A stretch of 41,543 nucleotides of DNA from Pseudomonadota bacterium (GCA_021849425.1 JAJZSY010000023.1:1-41543); one strand, 5' to 3'. Positions 1 through 8,156 are shown, counted from the stretch's first letter. Made by a program: numbers and translations. Notes: generated by a model from the letters alone, not told the origin.

Positions 1-208
1 AGCATCATCCGATCAGATGATTCCATCTGATCGGATAAAGATGCTCTATTTATCAACAAGATAGAGCACGACATCCGATTCTGGTGGATCGGAACGTGCT
101 CTACAGCATCATCCGATCAGATGATTCCATCTGATCGGATAAAGATGCTCTATTTATCAACAAGATAGAGCACGACATCCGATCCTGATGGATCGGAAAA
201 TGCTCTAG
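1..208. repeat. Two tandem copies of a 104-bp palindromic repeat
   Basis: Positions 1-104 and 105-208 are near-identical copies in direct tandem; I count 5 differences (offsets 80, 84, 95, 96 and 104). Each copy holds two hairpins. The first has a perfect 13-bp stem (7-19 with 24-36, 4-base loop) and a 6-bp outer stem (1-6 with 40-45). The second pairs 62-70 with 95-103 and, inside it, 74-79 with 88-93. The ends carry an AGAGCA/TGCTCT palindrome of the type common in dispersed intergenic repeats of alphaproteobacteria. The block may continue to the left of the window. It resembles REP/BIME elements; its role is unknown. Confidence 0.9.
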
Positions 209-236
209 GCCCGCGGACGCACCCGAAGCGGGCCTA
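206..236 (-). terminator. Hairpin after the acuI-type gene
   Basis: A perfect 9-bp stem (206-214 with 228-236) encloses a 13-base loop, ten bases beyond the stop of the minus-strand reductase gene. In the transcript it is followed by a short U-containing stretch (GAGCAUUUU) rather than a full U tract. It may act as a terminator, possibly together with the adjoining palindromic repeats. Confidence 0.45.
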
Positions 237-245
237 GGCCGCGCC

Positions 246-1235
246 TCAGATCTCGACGACGATGCGCCCGCGCACCTTGCCGGCGACGATGTCGGCCGCC
301 GCCGCTTCAATCCCCTCGAAGCCGATCCTCGTGGTCAGCCGGGCCAGCGTCGCGCGGTCGAGTTCGGCGGCCAGCCGCGCCCAGGCCGCCTCGCGCTTCG
401 CCCGCGGCGCCATCACCGAATCGATGCCGGCGAGGGTGATGCCGCGCAGGATGAACGGCAGCACGGTCGCCGGCAGGTCGCTGCCCTGGGCCAGGCCGCA
501 CGCCGCGACCACCCCGCCATAGCGCGTCTGCGCCAGCACGTTCGCCAGCGTGTGGCTGCCGACGGAATCGATCGCGCCCGCCCAGCGCTCCTTGCCGAAG
601 GGCCGTCCGGGCGCCGACAGCGTCGCCGCGTCGATGATCTCCGCCGCCCCGAGGGATTTCAGATACTCCGCCTCCGCCTCGGCCCGGCGCGAGGAGGCGA
701 GCACGCGATAGCCGGCATGGGCGAGCAGCGAAATCGCGATCGACCCCACGCCGCCCGCAGCCCCGGTGATGAGAATATCCCCGCTGTCCCGGCTGATCCC
801 CTGCGCCTCCAGCGCCATGACGGCGAGCATCGCGGTGTAGCCGGCGGTGCCGATGGCCATGGTCTCGGCGGCGTCGAGCGGGGCGGGGATGTGGATCAGC
901 CAGTCGCCGGGAACGCGGGCGCGCCGGGCATAGCCGCCATGATGCGTCTCGCCGACGCCGAAGCCGTTGAGCAGCACTTCATCCCCCGGCTGGAAGCGCG
1001 GATCGGCGCTGGCGGTGACGGTGCCGGCGAAATCGATCCCCGGAATCAGCGGAAACCGCCGGGCGATCGGCGCGCGGCCGGTGACGGCCAGCCCGTCCTT
1101 GTAGTTCACCGTGGAATGGCTGACCGCGACGGTGACGCTGCCCTCCATCAGCTCGGCATCGCTCAGGGTCTCGGCGCGGCAGCTCTGGCCGGACTCGTCC
1201 TTGCGGATGACCAGGGCGCGGAATTCGTCGGACAT
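246..1235 (-). CDS. acuI: Acrylyl-CoA reductase-like NADPH oxidoreductase (AcuI/YhdH family)
   Basis: A 329-residue zinc-free medium-chain dehydrogenase/reductase. The N-terminal GroES-like half contains the VNYKDGLA segment (about 43-50) typical of the YhdH/AcuI group. The nucleotide-binding half has the GAAGGVGS loop (158-165), followed by SSRR (181-184), which suits the NADP 2'-phosphate. Family members reduce acryloyl-CoA to propionyl-CoA with NADPH, for example in dimethylsulfoniopropionate or 3-hydroxypropionate breakdown, and probably also detoxify acryloyl-CoA. The ATG at 1235 has a strong AGGAGGAG ribosome site (1241-1248). No other gene of such a pathway is adjacent, so the physiological substrate is inferred from family only. 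Confidence 0.85.
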   Translation of the reverse strand: MSDEFRALVIRKDESGQSCRAETLSDAELMEGSVTVAVSHSTVNYKDGLAVTGRAPIARRFPLIPGIDFAGTVTASADPRFQPGDEVLLNGFGVGETHHGGYARRARVPGDWLIHIPAPLDAAETMAIGTAGYTAMLAVMALEAQGISRDSGDILITGAAGGVGSIAISLLAHAGYRVLASSRRAEAEAEYLKSLGAAEIIDAATLSAPGRPFGKERWAGAIDSVGSHTLANVLAQTRYGGVVAACGLAQGSDLPATVLPFILRGITLAGIDSVMAPRAKREAAWARLAAELDRATLARLTTRIGFEGIEAAAADIVAGKVRGRIVVEI

Positions 1236-1294
1236 GTTGGCTCCTCCTCACCTGTGATCGGCGTTCTGTCCTCCCGCTTTAGCGGGCGGCGCGG

Positions 1295-1342
1295 CCGATG
1301 CACAGGGCTGGCGATGCACTGGGCCGGCGATGCACTGGGCCG
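1295..1342. repeat. Three tandem 16-bp units
   Basis: The unit GCGATGCACTGGGCCG occurs twice exactly (1311-1326 and 1327-1342), preceded by a degenerate copy (1295-1310). It lies between the ends of two minus-strand genes, just after the aspS stop. A small 5-bp hairpin (1273-1286) follows. The array could vary in copy number by slippage. Confidence 0.9.
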
Positions 1343-1351
1343 GCGGGCGTC

Positions 1352-3139
1352 TCAGCCCTTCTTCGGCGCGGGCGGGAGCGAAATGGCGAGCGAGAGTTCC
1401 TTGAGCCGCGCGGCGGGAACCGGCGCCGGCGCGCCCATCAGCAGGTCCTGGCCCTGCTGGTTGAGCGGGAAGGCGATGACCTCGCGCAGATTGGGCTCGT
1501 CGGCCAGCAGCATCACCATGCGGTCCACCCCCGGCGCCGAGCCGCCATGCGGCGGCGCGCCGTAGCGGAAGGCGTTGAGCATGCCGCCGAACCGCGCCTC
1601 GACCTCCTCGGCGCCATAGCCCGCGATCTCGAAGGCGCGCAGCATGATGTCCGGCCGGTGGTTGCGGATCGCCCCCGACGACAGCTCGACGCCGTTGCAC
1701 ACGATGTCGTACTGGAACGCCTTGATCGTCAGCGGGTCCTGCCCGTTCAGCGCCTCCAGCCCGCCCTGCGGCATCGAGAACGGGTTGTGGCTGAACACGA
1801 TCTGCCCGGTCTCCTCGTCGCGCTCGTACATCGGGAAATCGACGATCCAGCAGAACTCGAATTTCGCCCCGTCGATCAGGCCGAGATCGGCGCCGAGCTT
1901 CGTGCGCACCGTGCCGGCGAACTTGGCGGCGTCGAGCGCCTTGCCGGCGGCGAAGAAGACGGCGTCGCCAACGCTGGCGCCCGTGGCCTCCCGGATCGCC
2001 TCGGCGCGTTCGGGCTCCAGGTTCTTCGCGATCGGCCCCTTGGCCCCGTCCGGAGCAAAGATGATGTAGCCAAGCCCGCCCGCCCCTTCCGACCGCGCCC
2101 ATTCGTTGAGCTTGTCGAAGAAGGAGCGCGGATTGCCCCCCGTGCCCGGCGCCGGAATGGCGCGGACCACGCCGCCGCCCGCCACGATCTTCGCGAACAG
2201 GCCGAAGCCCGAATCGCGGAACGCCTCGGTCACGTCGGTGATCAGCAGCGGGTTGCGCAGATCCGGCTTGTCCGAGCCGTATTTCAGCAGCGCCTCGTCA
2301 TAGGCAATGCGCGGGAACGGCCACTGCGTCACGCTGCGCCCGCCGCCGAATTCGCGGAACAGCCCGCCGAGCACCGGCTCGATGGTGGCGAACACGTCGT
2401 CCTGCGTCACGAAGCTCATCTCGAAATCGAGCTGGTAGAACTCGCCGGGCGCGCGGTCGGCGCGGCTCGCCTCGTCGCGGAAGCACGGCGCGATCTGGAA
2501 ATAGCGGTCGAAGCCGGCGACCATGAGCAGCTGCTTGAACTGCTGCGGCGCCTGCGGCAGCGCGTAGAACTGGCCGGGATGCACGCGCGAGGGCACGAGG
2601 AAGTCGCGCGCGCCCTCGGGGCTGGAGGCGGTCAGGATCGGCGTGGTGAACTCGGTGAAGCCGCGCGCCGTCATCTCGCGGCGCAGCCAGGCGATCACGT
2701 TGGCGCGCAGCATGATGTTGCGGTGCAGCTTCTCCCGGCGCAGGTCGAGGAAGCGGTAGCGCAGGCGCAGCTCCTCGGGGAACTGCGCCTCGCCGGCAAC
2801 CTGGATCGGCAGCACATCGGCGGTGGACTGCACCTCGACCGTCTCGGCCACCAGCTCGATCTCGCCGGTCGGCAGGCGGGGGTTCACCGTGTCGGCGTCG
2901 CGCTTCACCACCCGTCCGGTCACGGTGATCACGCTCTCCACCCGCAGCGCCTCGGCCGCGGCGAACACCGGCGAGCCGGCGGGAAACACGCATTGGGTGA
3001 TGCCGTAATGGTCGCGCAGGTCGATGAACAGCAGCCCGCCATGGTCGCGCTTGACGTTCACCCAGCCCGAAAGGCGCGCGGTGATGCCGGCATCGGCGGC
3101 GCGCAGGGCGCCGCAATCATGGGTGCGATATTCGTGCAT
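1352..3139 (-). CDS. aspS: Aspartate--tRNA(Asp/Asn) ligase
   Basis: A 595-residue class IIb synthetase of the bacterial type, with an N-terminal OB-fold anticodon-binding domain, a catalytic core and a GAD insertion. Visible marks are LDLRR (131-135), motif 2 [15 protein letters not shown] (220-234) and motif 3 [13 protein letters not shown] near the C-terminus. It charges tRNA(Asp) with aspartate in the cytoplasm. His33 in RDHGG sits where a histidine is reported for non-discriminating bacterial enzymes, which also load tRNA(Asn) for later amidation by GatCAB; discriminating enzymes such as that of E. coli have Leu there. No gat gene is in the window, so the dual specificity is inference. 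The ATG start gives the usual family length. It is divergent from rnd, with 83 bases between. Confidence 0.97.
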   Translation of the reverse strand: MHEYRTHDCGALRAADAGITARLSGWVNVKRDHGGLLFIDLRDHYGITQCVFPAGSPVFAAAEALRVESVITVTGRVVKRDADTVNPRLPTGEIELVAETVEVQSTADVLPIQVAGEAQFPEELRLRYRFLDLRREKLHRNIMLRANVIAWLRREMTARGFTEFTTPILTASSPEGARDFLVPSRVHPGQFYALPQAPQQFKQLLMVAGFDRYFQIAPCFRDEASRADRAPGEFYQLDFEMSFVTQDDVFATIEPVLGGLFREFGGGRSVTQWPFPRIAYDEALLKYGSDKPDLRNPLLITDVTEAFRDSGFGLFAKIVAGGGVVRAIPAPGTGGNPRSFFDKLNEWARSEGAGGLGYIIFAPDGAKGPIAKNLEPERAEAIREATGASVGDAVFFAAGKALDAAKFAGTVRTKLGADLGLIDGAKFEFCWIVDFPMYERDEETGQIVFSHNPFSMPQGGLEALNGQDPLTIKAFQYDIVCNGVELSSGAIRNHRPDIMLRAFEIAGYGAEEVEARFGGMLNAFRYGAPPHGGSAPGVDRMVMLLADEPNLREVIAFPLNQQGQDLLMGAPAPVPAARLKELSLAISLPPAPKKG

Positions 3140-3222
3140 GGGGGCCAGTCCTGACAGAAAACAGCGGCAAATGAGCGGCGCGGGTCTTTCCTGTCAAGAC
3201 GTTGCGTGCCAGTTGATCGCGC

Positions 3223-4401
3223 ATGAAACCGACCCCGAGCTTTCCCGAACCCGTGCTGATCGAGACCACCGAGGCCCTCGCCGCCCTCTGCGCGCGGCTG
3301 GCGTCCGAGCCCTTCGTCACCGTCGATACCGAGTTCATGCGGGAAAAGACCTATTTTCCCGAGCTTTGCGTGGTCCAGCTCGGCGGGGCGAACGATGTCG
3401 CGGTGATCGACGCCGAGGCCGAGGGGCTCGACCTCGCCCCCCTCGGCGCGCTGTTCGCCAATCCGGGCGTGATCAAGGTGTTCCACGCCTGCCGGCAGGA
3501 CATCGAGATTTTCCTGCTGAAATTCGGCGCCGTCCCCGCCCCGCTGTTCGACACCCAGGTGGCGGCGATGGTCGCCGGCTTCGGCGACCAGGTGGGGTAC
3601 GACACGCTGGTCTCCTCGCTTGCCGGCGGCCGGATCGACAAGGCGCACCGCTTCTCCGACTGGTCGGCCCGGCCGCTCTCCCGCGCGCAGATCGCCTATG
3701 CCGCGGCGGACGTCACCTGGCTGCGCCCGGTCTATGAAGCGCTGCGCGACCGGCTGACGCGCGAGGGAAGGCTCGACTGGGTGGCCGAGGAGGCCGCGGT
3801 GCTGGCCGATCCCGCGACCTATCGCACCGAACCCGCGGATGCCTGGCGCCGGCTCAAGCTGCGCGGCGGCAACCGCCGGCAGCTGGCGCTGGTCAAGGCG
3901 ATCGCCGCCTGGCGCGAGCGCGAGGCGATGCGGGTGAACGTGCCGCGCCAGCGCATCGTGCGCGACGAGCAGATCCCCGAGCTTGCCGCCCTCGCCCCGG
4001 CGGATGCCGAGGGGCTGACCCGGGTGCGCGGCATCTCCAGCGGCTTCGCCGGCGGCAAGTCCGGCCGAGCGCTGCTCGAGGTGATCGCGGCGACGAAGGC
4101 GATCCCCGATGCCGATCTGCCGGAGGCGCCGCGCGCCGCCGAAACCGCCCGCCCGCCCGCCGGCCTCGTCGCCCTGCTCAAGGTGCTGCTCGCCGAGCGG
4201 GCCGGGGCGCACCACGTCGCCGCCCGGCTGATCGCCTCCGGCGACGATATCGACCGCCTCGCCAGCGAGGACGCGCCGGACCTGCCCTGCCTGCACGGCT
4301 GGCGCGCCGAGCTGTTCGGCAACGACGCGCTGCGCCTCAAGGGCGGGCGCATCGCGCTGGCCGCGCGCGGCCGGCGGGTCGAGGTCGTCGAGCTGCCCTG
4401 A
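3223..4401 (+). CDS. rnd: Ribonuclease D
   Basis: A 392-residue 3'-5' exoribonuclease of the DEDDy family that trims tRNA and other RNA 3' ends. All catalytic residues are seen: Asp35 and Glu37 in DTEF, Asp93 in HACRQD, and Tyr159 and Asp163 in the YAAAD segment. An HRDC-type RNA-binding domain follows at roughly 205-285, then a less conserved C-terminal part. The length matches the bacterial family. It is divergent from aspS. Its TGA stop directly abuts the stop of the converging permease gene, with no base between, so neither gene has room for its own terminator. Confidence 0.95.
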   Translation: MKPTPSFPEPVLIETTEALAALCARLASEPFVTVDTEFMREKTYFPELCVVQLGGANDVAVIDAEAEGLDLAPLGALFANPGVIKVFHACRQDIEIFLLKFGAVPAPLFDTQVAAMVAGFGDQVGYDTLVSSLAGGRIDKAHRFSDWSARPLSRAQIAYAAADVTWLRPVYEALRDRLTREGRLDWVAEEAAVLADPATYRTEPADAWRRLKLRGGNRRQLALVKAIAAWREREAMRVNVPRQRIVRDEQIPELAALAPADAEGLTRVRGISSGFAGGKSGRALLEVIAATKAIPDADLPEAPRAAETARPPAGLVALLKVLLAERAGAHHVAARLIASGDDIDRLASEDAPDLPCLHGWRAELFGNDALRLKGGRIALAARGRRVEVVELP

Positions 4402-5175
4402 TCACAGCAGCGCCCGCCCCAGCGCGTAGCAGCCCGCCCCGCCCAGCCCGGCGAAGCAGCCGACCGGCCAGTTGGTGAGGTAGGACAAGGCGATCGAGCC
4501 GGCCATCAGCGCCAGCGCGATCGCCACCGAAGCCGCAAGCGCCACCGCCGGCCGCGCCGAAACCGCCCGCCCGCACGAGGCGGGGCCCACCATCAGCGCG
4601 AAGGTCAGCAGCGCGCCCACCACCGGCACGGCGACGGCTGCCGCCAGCGCGATGGCGGCGAGAAAGCCGAACTCCCACGCCGCCGGCCGCGCGCCGCGCG
4701 CCGCTGCAAGATCCGGCGCGATCGCGCCGAGCAGCAGCGGGCGGAAGCCGGCCAGCGCCAGCGCCACCGCACCCGCCCCGGCCAGCGCCATCCCGCCGAG
4801 CGACGCGCGCGAAACGCCGAGCACCTGGCCGAACAGCAGCGCATAGACCTGCGCGGCGTAGCGGTCGGTCCAGGAGAGCAGCAGCGCGCCGGTGGCGAGC
4901 AGCATCACCAGGGTCAGCGCCGTCGCCACCTCGGGCCGGCCGCGCCGCCCGAGCGCCCAGATCGCGACCACGCCGGCGAGCCCGAACCCCGCCACCCCGG
5001 CGGAGGGCGCGATGCCGAGCAGAACCGCCGCCGCCGCCCCCGGAAACGTGCCGAGCGGCAGCACATGGGCGGCGAAGGAGGCGCCGCGCAGCACCACGAA
5101 CCAGCCCACCACCCCCGCGGTGATGGCGACGATGAGCCCCGCCGCCCAGGTATCGAGCATGAAGGCGGCAAACAT
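4402..5175 (-). CDS. Metal ABC transporter permease (ZnuB/MntB-like), second of two
   Basis: A 257-residue, very hydrophobic inner-membrane protein of the ABC-3 family with about seven to eight predicted membrane segments. It shows the family's cytoplasmic loop around DLAAARG, which meets the ATPase. I chose the ATG at 5175 because it follows the upstream permease stop by one base, which suggests translational coupling; an ATG at 5214 is in frame but would overlap the previous gene by 38 bases. It probably pairs with the other permease as a heterodimer. It ends flush against the converging rnd gene. Zinc is the likeliest substrate, judged from the operator upstream of the operon; manganese cannot be excluded. 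Confidence 0.88.
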   Translation of the reverse strand: MFAAFMLDTWAAGLIVAITAGVVGWFVVLRGASFAAHVLPLGTFPGAAAAVLLGIAPSAGVAGFGLAGVVAIWALGRRGRPEVATALTLVMLLATGALLLSWTDRYAAQVYALLFGQVLGVSRASLGGMALAGAGAVALALAGFRPLLLGAIAPDLAAARGARPAAWEFGFLAAIALAAAVAVPVVGALLTFALMVGPASCGRAVSARPAVALAASVAIALALMAGSIALSYLTNWPVGCFAGLGGAGCYALGRALL

Positions 5176-5176
5176 C

Positions 5177-6025
5177 TCAGCCCCGCATCCGTGCGGCGAG
5201 CCCGGCGCCGGCATGGGCGGCGACCACCAGCGCCACCACGAAAAAACTCACCGGCCAGCCATGCCGCCCGCCCCAGCCGAGGCTCCAGCCATAGCTCTCG
5301 TACGCAAGGCCGATGCCGCCCCAGCTCGCGCCGACGCCGATCGCCGCCGCCAGCGCCACCGCCCCCGGCAGCGTGCGGGCCGCCCGCAACCCGGCGGCGG
5401 CCGGGCCGATCAGCAGCGCGGTGGCCAGCACCGCCCCCACGCTCATCGCCGCCAGCCCCACCGCCAGCGCCAGCACCGCGAGATGCGCGAAGCCGACAAG
5501 CCGCACCCTCACCCCCCGGCTCGCCGCCAGATCGGGGTCGACCGCGATCAGCGCCAGCGGCCGCGCCAGCGCCGCCATCGCCGCCAGCGCCGCCACCGCG
5601 CACAGCGCGGCTGGCAGCACCATGCCCGGCGGAATCGCGAACATCGAGCCGAACATCACCGTGCTCGCCGCACCGCCGGCGCCGCTCATCGTCGCGTCGA
5701 GATACAAAAACAGCGCCGCCAGCCCGAGCCCCGCGCCCAGCACCACGCCGCTGGCGAGGTCCCGCTCGGCGATCCGCCGCCCGCCGGCCAGCGCCATCGC
5801 CGCCGCCCCGCCCAGCGCCATCGCCACGAAACCGGCGAGCGGACGGATGCCGAACAGCAGCGCCGCCGCCCCGCCCGCGCCGGAAATGTCGCCCAGCGCG
5901 TGCCCGGCGAAGGCCTGGCCGCGCAGCACGGTGAACACGCCGACCACCGCGGCGACCACGGCGGCGGCGAAACTCACCGCCAGCGCCACGCCGACCGGCC
6001 CGAGCGCGAACCACCCGGCGCTCAT
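5177..6025 (-). CDS. Metal ABC transporter permease (ZnuB/MntB-like), first of two
   Basis: A 282-residue polytopic membrane protein of the ABC-3 family. It has the FTVLRGQAFAGHALGDISGAG segment (about 31-51) and the DPDLAASRGV coupling loop typical of zinc and manganese permeases. It lies nine bases after the ATPase gene and one base before the second permease, within a four-gene run. Two different permease genes rather than one suggest a heterodimeric channel, as in several MntCD/SitCD- and AztB-like systems. Metal preference cannot be read from the permease itself. Confidence 0.9.
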   Translation of the reverse strand: MSAGWFALGPVGVALAVSFAAAVVAAVVGVFTVLRGQAFAGHALGDISGAGGAAALLFGIRPLAGFVAMALGGAAAMALAGGRRIAERDLASGVVLGAGLGLAALFLYLDATMSGAGGAASTVMFGSMFAIPPGMVLPAALCAVAALAAMAALARPLALIAVDPDLAASRGVRVRLVGFAHLAVLALAVGLAAMSVGAVLATALLIGPAAAGLRAARTLPGAVALAAAIGVGASWGGIGLAYESYGWSLGWGGRHGWPVSFFVVALVVAAHAGAGLAARMRG

Positions 6026-6034
6026 CGCCCGCCC

Positions 6035-6880
6035 CTACGGAATGCGGACGACATGCATCGCATCCTCGTCATGGTCATGGGAATGATCATGGGCGTGATC
6101 ATGGGCGTGATCATGGGCATGGCCGTGCGGCGCGCCGCCGGCGGCGACCACCAGCACCCGCCCATGCACGCGCAGCACGTCGATATGCGCGCCATACAGC
6201 GCGCTCAGCACCGCGCCGCGCACCACCTCCGCCACCGTGCCGGCCACCGCCCGGCCCTCGGCGACATAGACGATGCGGTCCATCGCCGGCAGCAGCGGGT
6301 TCATGTCATGCGCCGACATCAGCACCGCCACCTTCTCCTCGCGGGCGAGCCCGGCGAGGAGTGCAACCACCTCGGCGACGCTGCGCAGGTCGAGGCTGGC
6401 CAGCGGCTCGTCGAGCAGCAGCACGTCGGGGCGGCGGATCAGCGCGTGGGCGATCATCACCCGCTGCTGCTGCCCGCCCGACAGATCGCCCACCCTGCGG
6501 TCGGCGAAGCCGGCGGCGCCCACCGCGTCGATCATCTCGTCGACCTGGGCGCGGCGGCGTCGCGAGGGCAGCGGAATGCCGGGCCGATGCCCATCGAGCC
6601 CGAGCGCGATCACGTCGCGCGCGCGGATGGGCATGAACCGGTCGAGCGCGATGCTCTGCGGCACATAGCCCACCTGCCCGCGCCCGCCGATCGCGACCCG
6701 CCCGCCCAGCAGCGGGACGAGGCCGAGAATCGAGCGCAGCAGCGTCGTCTTGCCCGAGCCGTTCGGCCCGATCAGCCCGGCGAAACTCCCCGGCGCGAGG
6801 CTGAACCCCACCCCCGACAACACCGCCCGCCCGGCATGGCCGACCGCCACCCCCTCCAGCGCGAGGGCCGCGCCGCTCAT
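6035..6880 (-). CDS. znuC: Metal ABC transporter ATPase with His-rich C-terminal tail
   Basis: A 281-residue ABC ATPase. Walker A GPNGSGKTT is at 38-46, the Q-loop near VPQS (73-76), the signature LSGGQQQR at 133-140, Walker B VLLLDEP at 153-159 and the switch His at 191. It powers import through the two permeases next to it. The unusual part is the tail: residues 252-270 are almost entirely His, Asp and Ala, with alternating His-Asp pairs. Such a stretch should bind zinc or a similar ion on the cytoplasmic side, and could buffer or sense incoming metal. The gene overlaps the stop of the binding-protein gene by ATGA. The symbol is given for family likeness. Confidence 0.92.
   Translation of the reverse strand: MSGAALALEGVAVGHAGRAVLSGVGFSLAPGSFAGLIGPNGSGKTTLLRSILGLVPLLGGRVAIGGRGQVGYVPQSIALDRFMPIRARDVIALGLDGHRPGIPLPSRRRRAQVDEMIDAVGAAGFADRRVGDLSGGQQQRVMIAHALIRRPDVLLLDEPLASLDLRSVAEVVALLAGLAREEKVAVLMSAHDMNPLLPAMDRIVYVAEGRAVAGTVAEVVRGAVLSALYGAHIDVLRVHGRVLVVAAGGAPHGHAHDHAHDHAHDHSHDHDEDAMHVVRIP
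6084..6119 (-). repeat. 12-bp tandem repeats coding the His-rich tail
   Basis: Three 12-base units (TGATCATGGGCG on the plus strand) run head to tail at 6084-6095, 6096-6107 and 6108-6119, the last with one change. More degenerate units lie on the lower-coordinate side. Each unit encodes four residues of the His-Asp-Ala-His pattern, so the array can change length in frame. Confidence 0.9.
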
Positions 6881-7782
6881 CCCGCCCTCGCGAGCGCGAC
6901 GGTGGAGGCGCCATGCGCCACCGCCCGCGTCACCGCCGCGGTCTCGGCCAGCATCCAGGAGCCGAAATGGAACCCGGCGGGCATGGTTTCATATAGCGCC
7001 ACCACCGGCACACGCGCCGCCCGCGCGGCGTCGAGCATCGCGCGCGTCAGCGGGTCGATCACCTGCCGGTTGTAGCCGAGAAACGCCACCTCCCGCCGCC
7101 GCAGCAACCGCTCCTGCGTGGCGATGTCCTGCGGCGCGGGATCGGTGCCGTTCATCACCGCCGCCTGCAAGCTCCAGGGCGTGGCGATCTCGATGCCCAT
7201 GGCCTGGAACAGATCGTTGCCCACCGGCTCGGTCACCGCCGCGCGGATGCCGGCATGCTGCGCCCGGAACGCGCCGATCGCCGCCCGCCACGGGTCCAGC
7301 GCGGCCGCGAACGCGGCGAGGTTGCGCCGATAGGTCGCCGCCCCCGCCGGGTCGATCGCCGCCAGCGCCGCCGCCACCGCCGCGGCCACCGCCGGCATCG
7401 CCGCCGGATCGTACCAGACATGCGGGTTGCGCGTCGCATCCGACAGGCCGAGCACCGCCTGCGCCGAAATCACATGCCGCCCCGGCGCGCTGCCCGCCGT
7501 GGCGCCGATGATCCGCCGCGCCCAGGAATCGTAGCCAAGCCCGTTGAGCACCACGAGCCGCGCCGTGGCGAGCCGCCGCGCCACCGCCGGGCTCGCCTCG
7601 AACCCGTGCGGATCGGCGTTGGGATTGGTCTCGATCGCGGCAACCTCGACCCGCTCGCCGCCGACCGCCGCGATCACGTCGGCATACTGGCTCTCGACGC
7701 CGACCGCCGGAATCCGCCCGGCGGCGCGCGCGATCCACGGCGCCGCCACCAGCCCGGCCAGAACCCCCCGCCGTGTCGCCAT
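6877..7782 (-). CDS. znuA: Metal ABC transporter substrate-binding protein (ZnuA/cluster A-I)
   Basis: A 301-residue periplasmic binding protein. The N-terminus TRRGVLAGLVAA fits a twin-arginine (Tat) signal, with cleavage likely near ARAAG (19-22). Likely metal ligands are His59 (DPHGFE), His121 (NPHVWYD) and Glu185 (TEPVG), which matches the His-His-Glu/Asp pattern of PsaA/MntC-like proteins better than the three-His site of classical ZnuA. The His-rich loop found in many ZnuA proteins is absent. It is the first gene of the operon. The ATG at 7782 has an AGGAGG site about ten bases upstream. A Zur-like palindrome lies about 30 bases before the start. Zinc is the best guess for the ligand. 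Confidence 0.88.
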   Translation of the reverse strand: MATRRGVLAGLVAAPWIARAAGRIPAVGVESQYADVIAAVGGERVEVAAIETNPNADPHGFEASPAVARRLATARLVVLNGLGYDSWARRIIGATAGSAPGRHVISAQAVLGLSDATRNPHVWYDPAAMPAVAAAVAAALAAIDPAGAATYRRNLAAFAAALDPWRAAIGAFRAQHAGIRAAVTEPVGNDLFQAMGIEIATPWSLQAAVMNGTDPAPQDIATQERLLRRREVAFLGYNRQVIDPLTRAMLDAARAARVPVVALYETMPAGFHFGSWMLAETAAVTRAVAHGASTVALARAG

Positions 7783-7812
7783 GCCGTCCGGCCCTCCTGC
7801 GCCCTTCGATAA

Positions 7813-7831
7813 AATGATATGTTATATCATT
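7813..7831 (-). promoter_or_regulatory. Zur-like operator of the metal importer
   Basis: A perfect palindrome with 8-bp arms (7813-7820 and 7824-7831, centre GTT) lies about 30 bases upstream of the binding-protein start. Read from 7816, GATATGTTATATCATTCC closely resembles the alphaproteobacterial Zur box as I remember it from Agrobacterium (GATATGTTATTACATTAC). Its place over the expected -10 region fits zinc-dependent repression by a Zur/Fur-family protein. The regulator gene is not in the window. Confidence 0.72.
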
Positions 7832-7925
7832 CCATCGGTCCAGCACCCTCCGCCGCTCCGCCACCCCTGCCCGCGCCGCCCGCGCCGGTGTAGTCTCGCC
7901 CCACGCCAGAACAGGAGCCCGCGCC

Positions 7926-8156
7926 ATGCCCCATGTCATCGTCAAGCTCTATGCCGGCCGCAGCCCGGCGCAGAAGCAGCAGATCGCCGAGGCCGTCACC
8001 CAGGCCATCATGGCCTCGGCCGGCAGCAGCGAGGCGGCCGTGTCGGTCAGCATCGAGGATGTCGATCCCGAACACTGGACCGAGACGGTCTTCGAGCCCG
8101 ACATCCGCGCGAAGCCCGACACGCTCTACAAGAAGCCCGGCTACGAGCCGAAGTGA
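7926..8156 (+). CDS. 4-oxalocrotonate tautomerase-like protein
   Basis: A 76-residue protein of the small tautomerase superfamily. Removal of Met1 would expose Pro as the N-terminal catalytic base (MPHVIVKLYAGRS), and the beta-alpha-beta pattern fits the family. These enzymes shift keto-enol double bonds and normally assemble as hexamers. It is close to the PptA-type branch, whose substrates are poorly known. It is divergent from the metal importer, and its stop overlaps the GTG start of the next gene (GTGA). Confidence 0.9.
   Translation: MPHVIVKLYAGRSPAQKQQIAEAVTQAIMASAGSSEAAVSVSIEDVDPEHWTETVFEPDIRAKPDTLYKKPGYEPK

Noticed and set aside
1..208. Left-edge repeats as a CRISPR array
   Set aside because: The units adjoin without spacers, are 104 bases long, and no cas gene is near.
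1273..1286. Small hairpin CCCGC-TTTA-GCGGG after aspS as terminator
   Set aside because: Only five pairs and no U tract in the transcript direction; too weak to call.
1298..3154. A 618-codon plus-strand frame across aspS
   Set aside because: It is a shadow of aspS, rich in Arg, His and Ala, without a ribosome site or family match.
4892..7075. Long His/Arg/Pro-rich plus-strand frame across the metal importer
   Set aside because: The composition follows from reading permease and ATPase codons on the wrong strand; the His content is not a metal protein signal.
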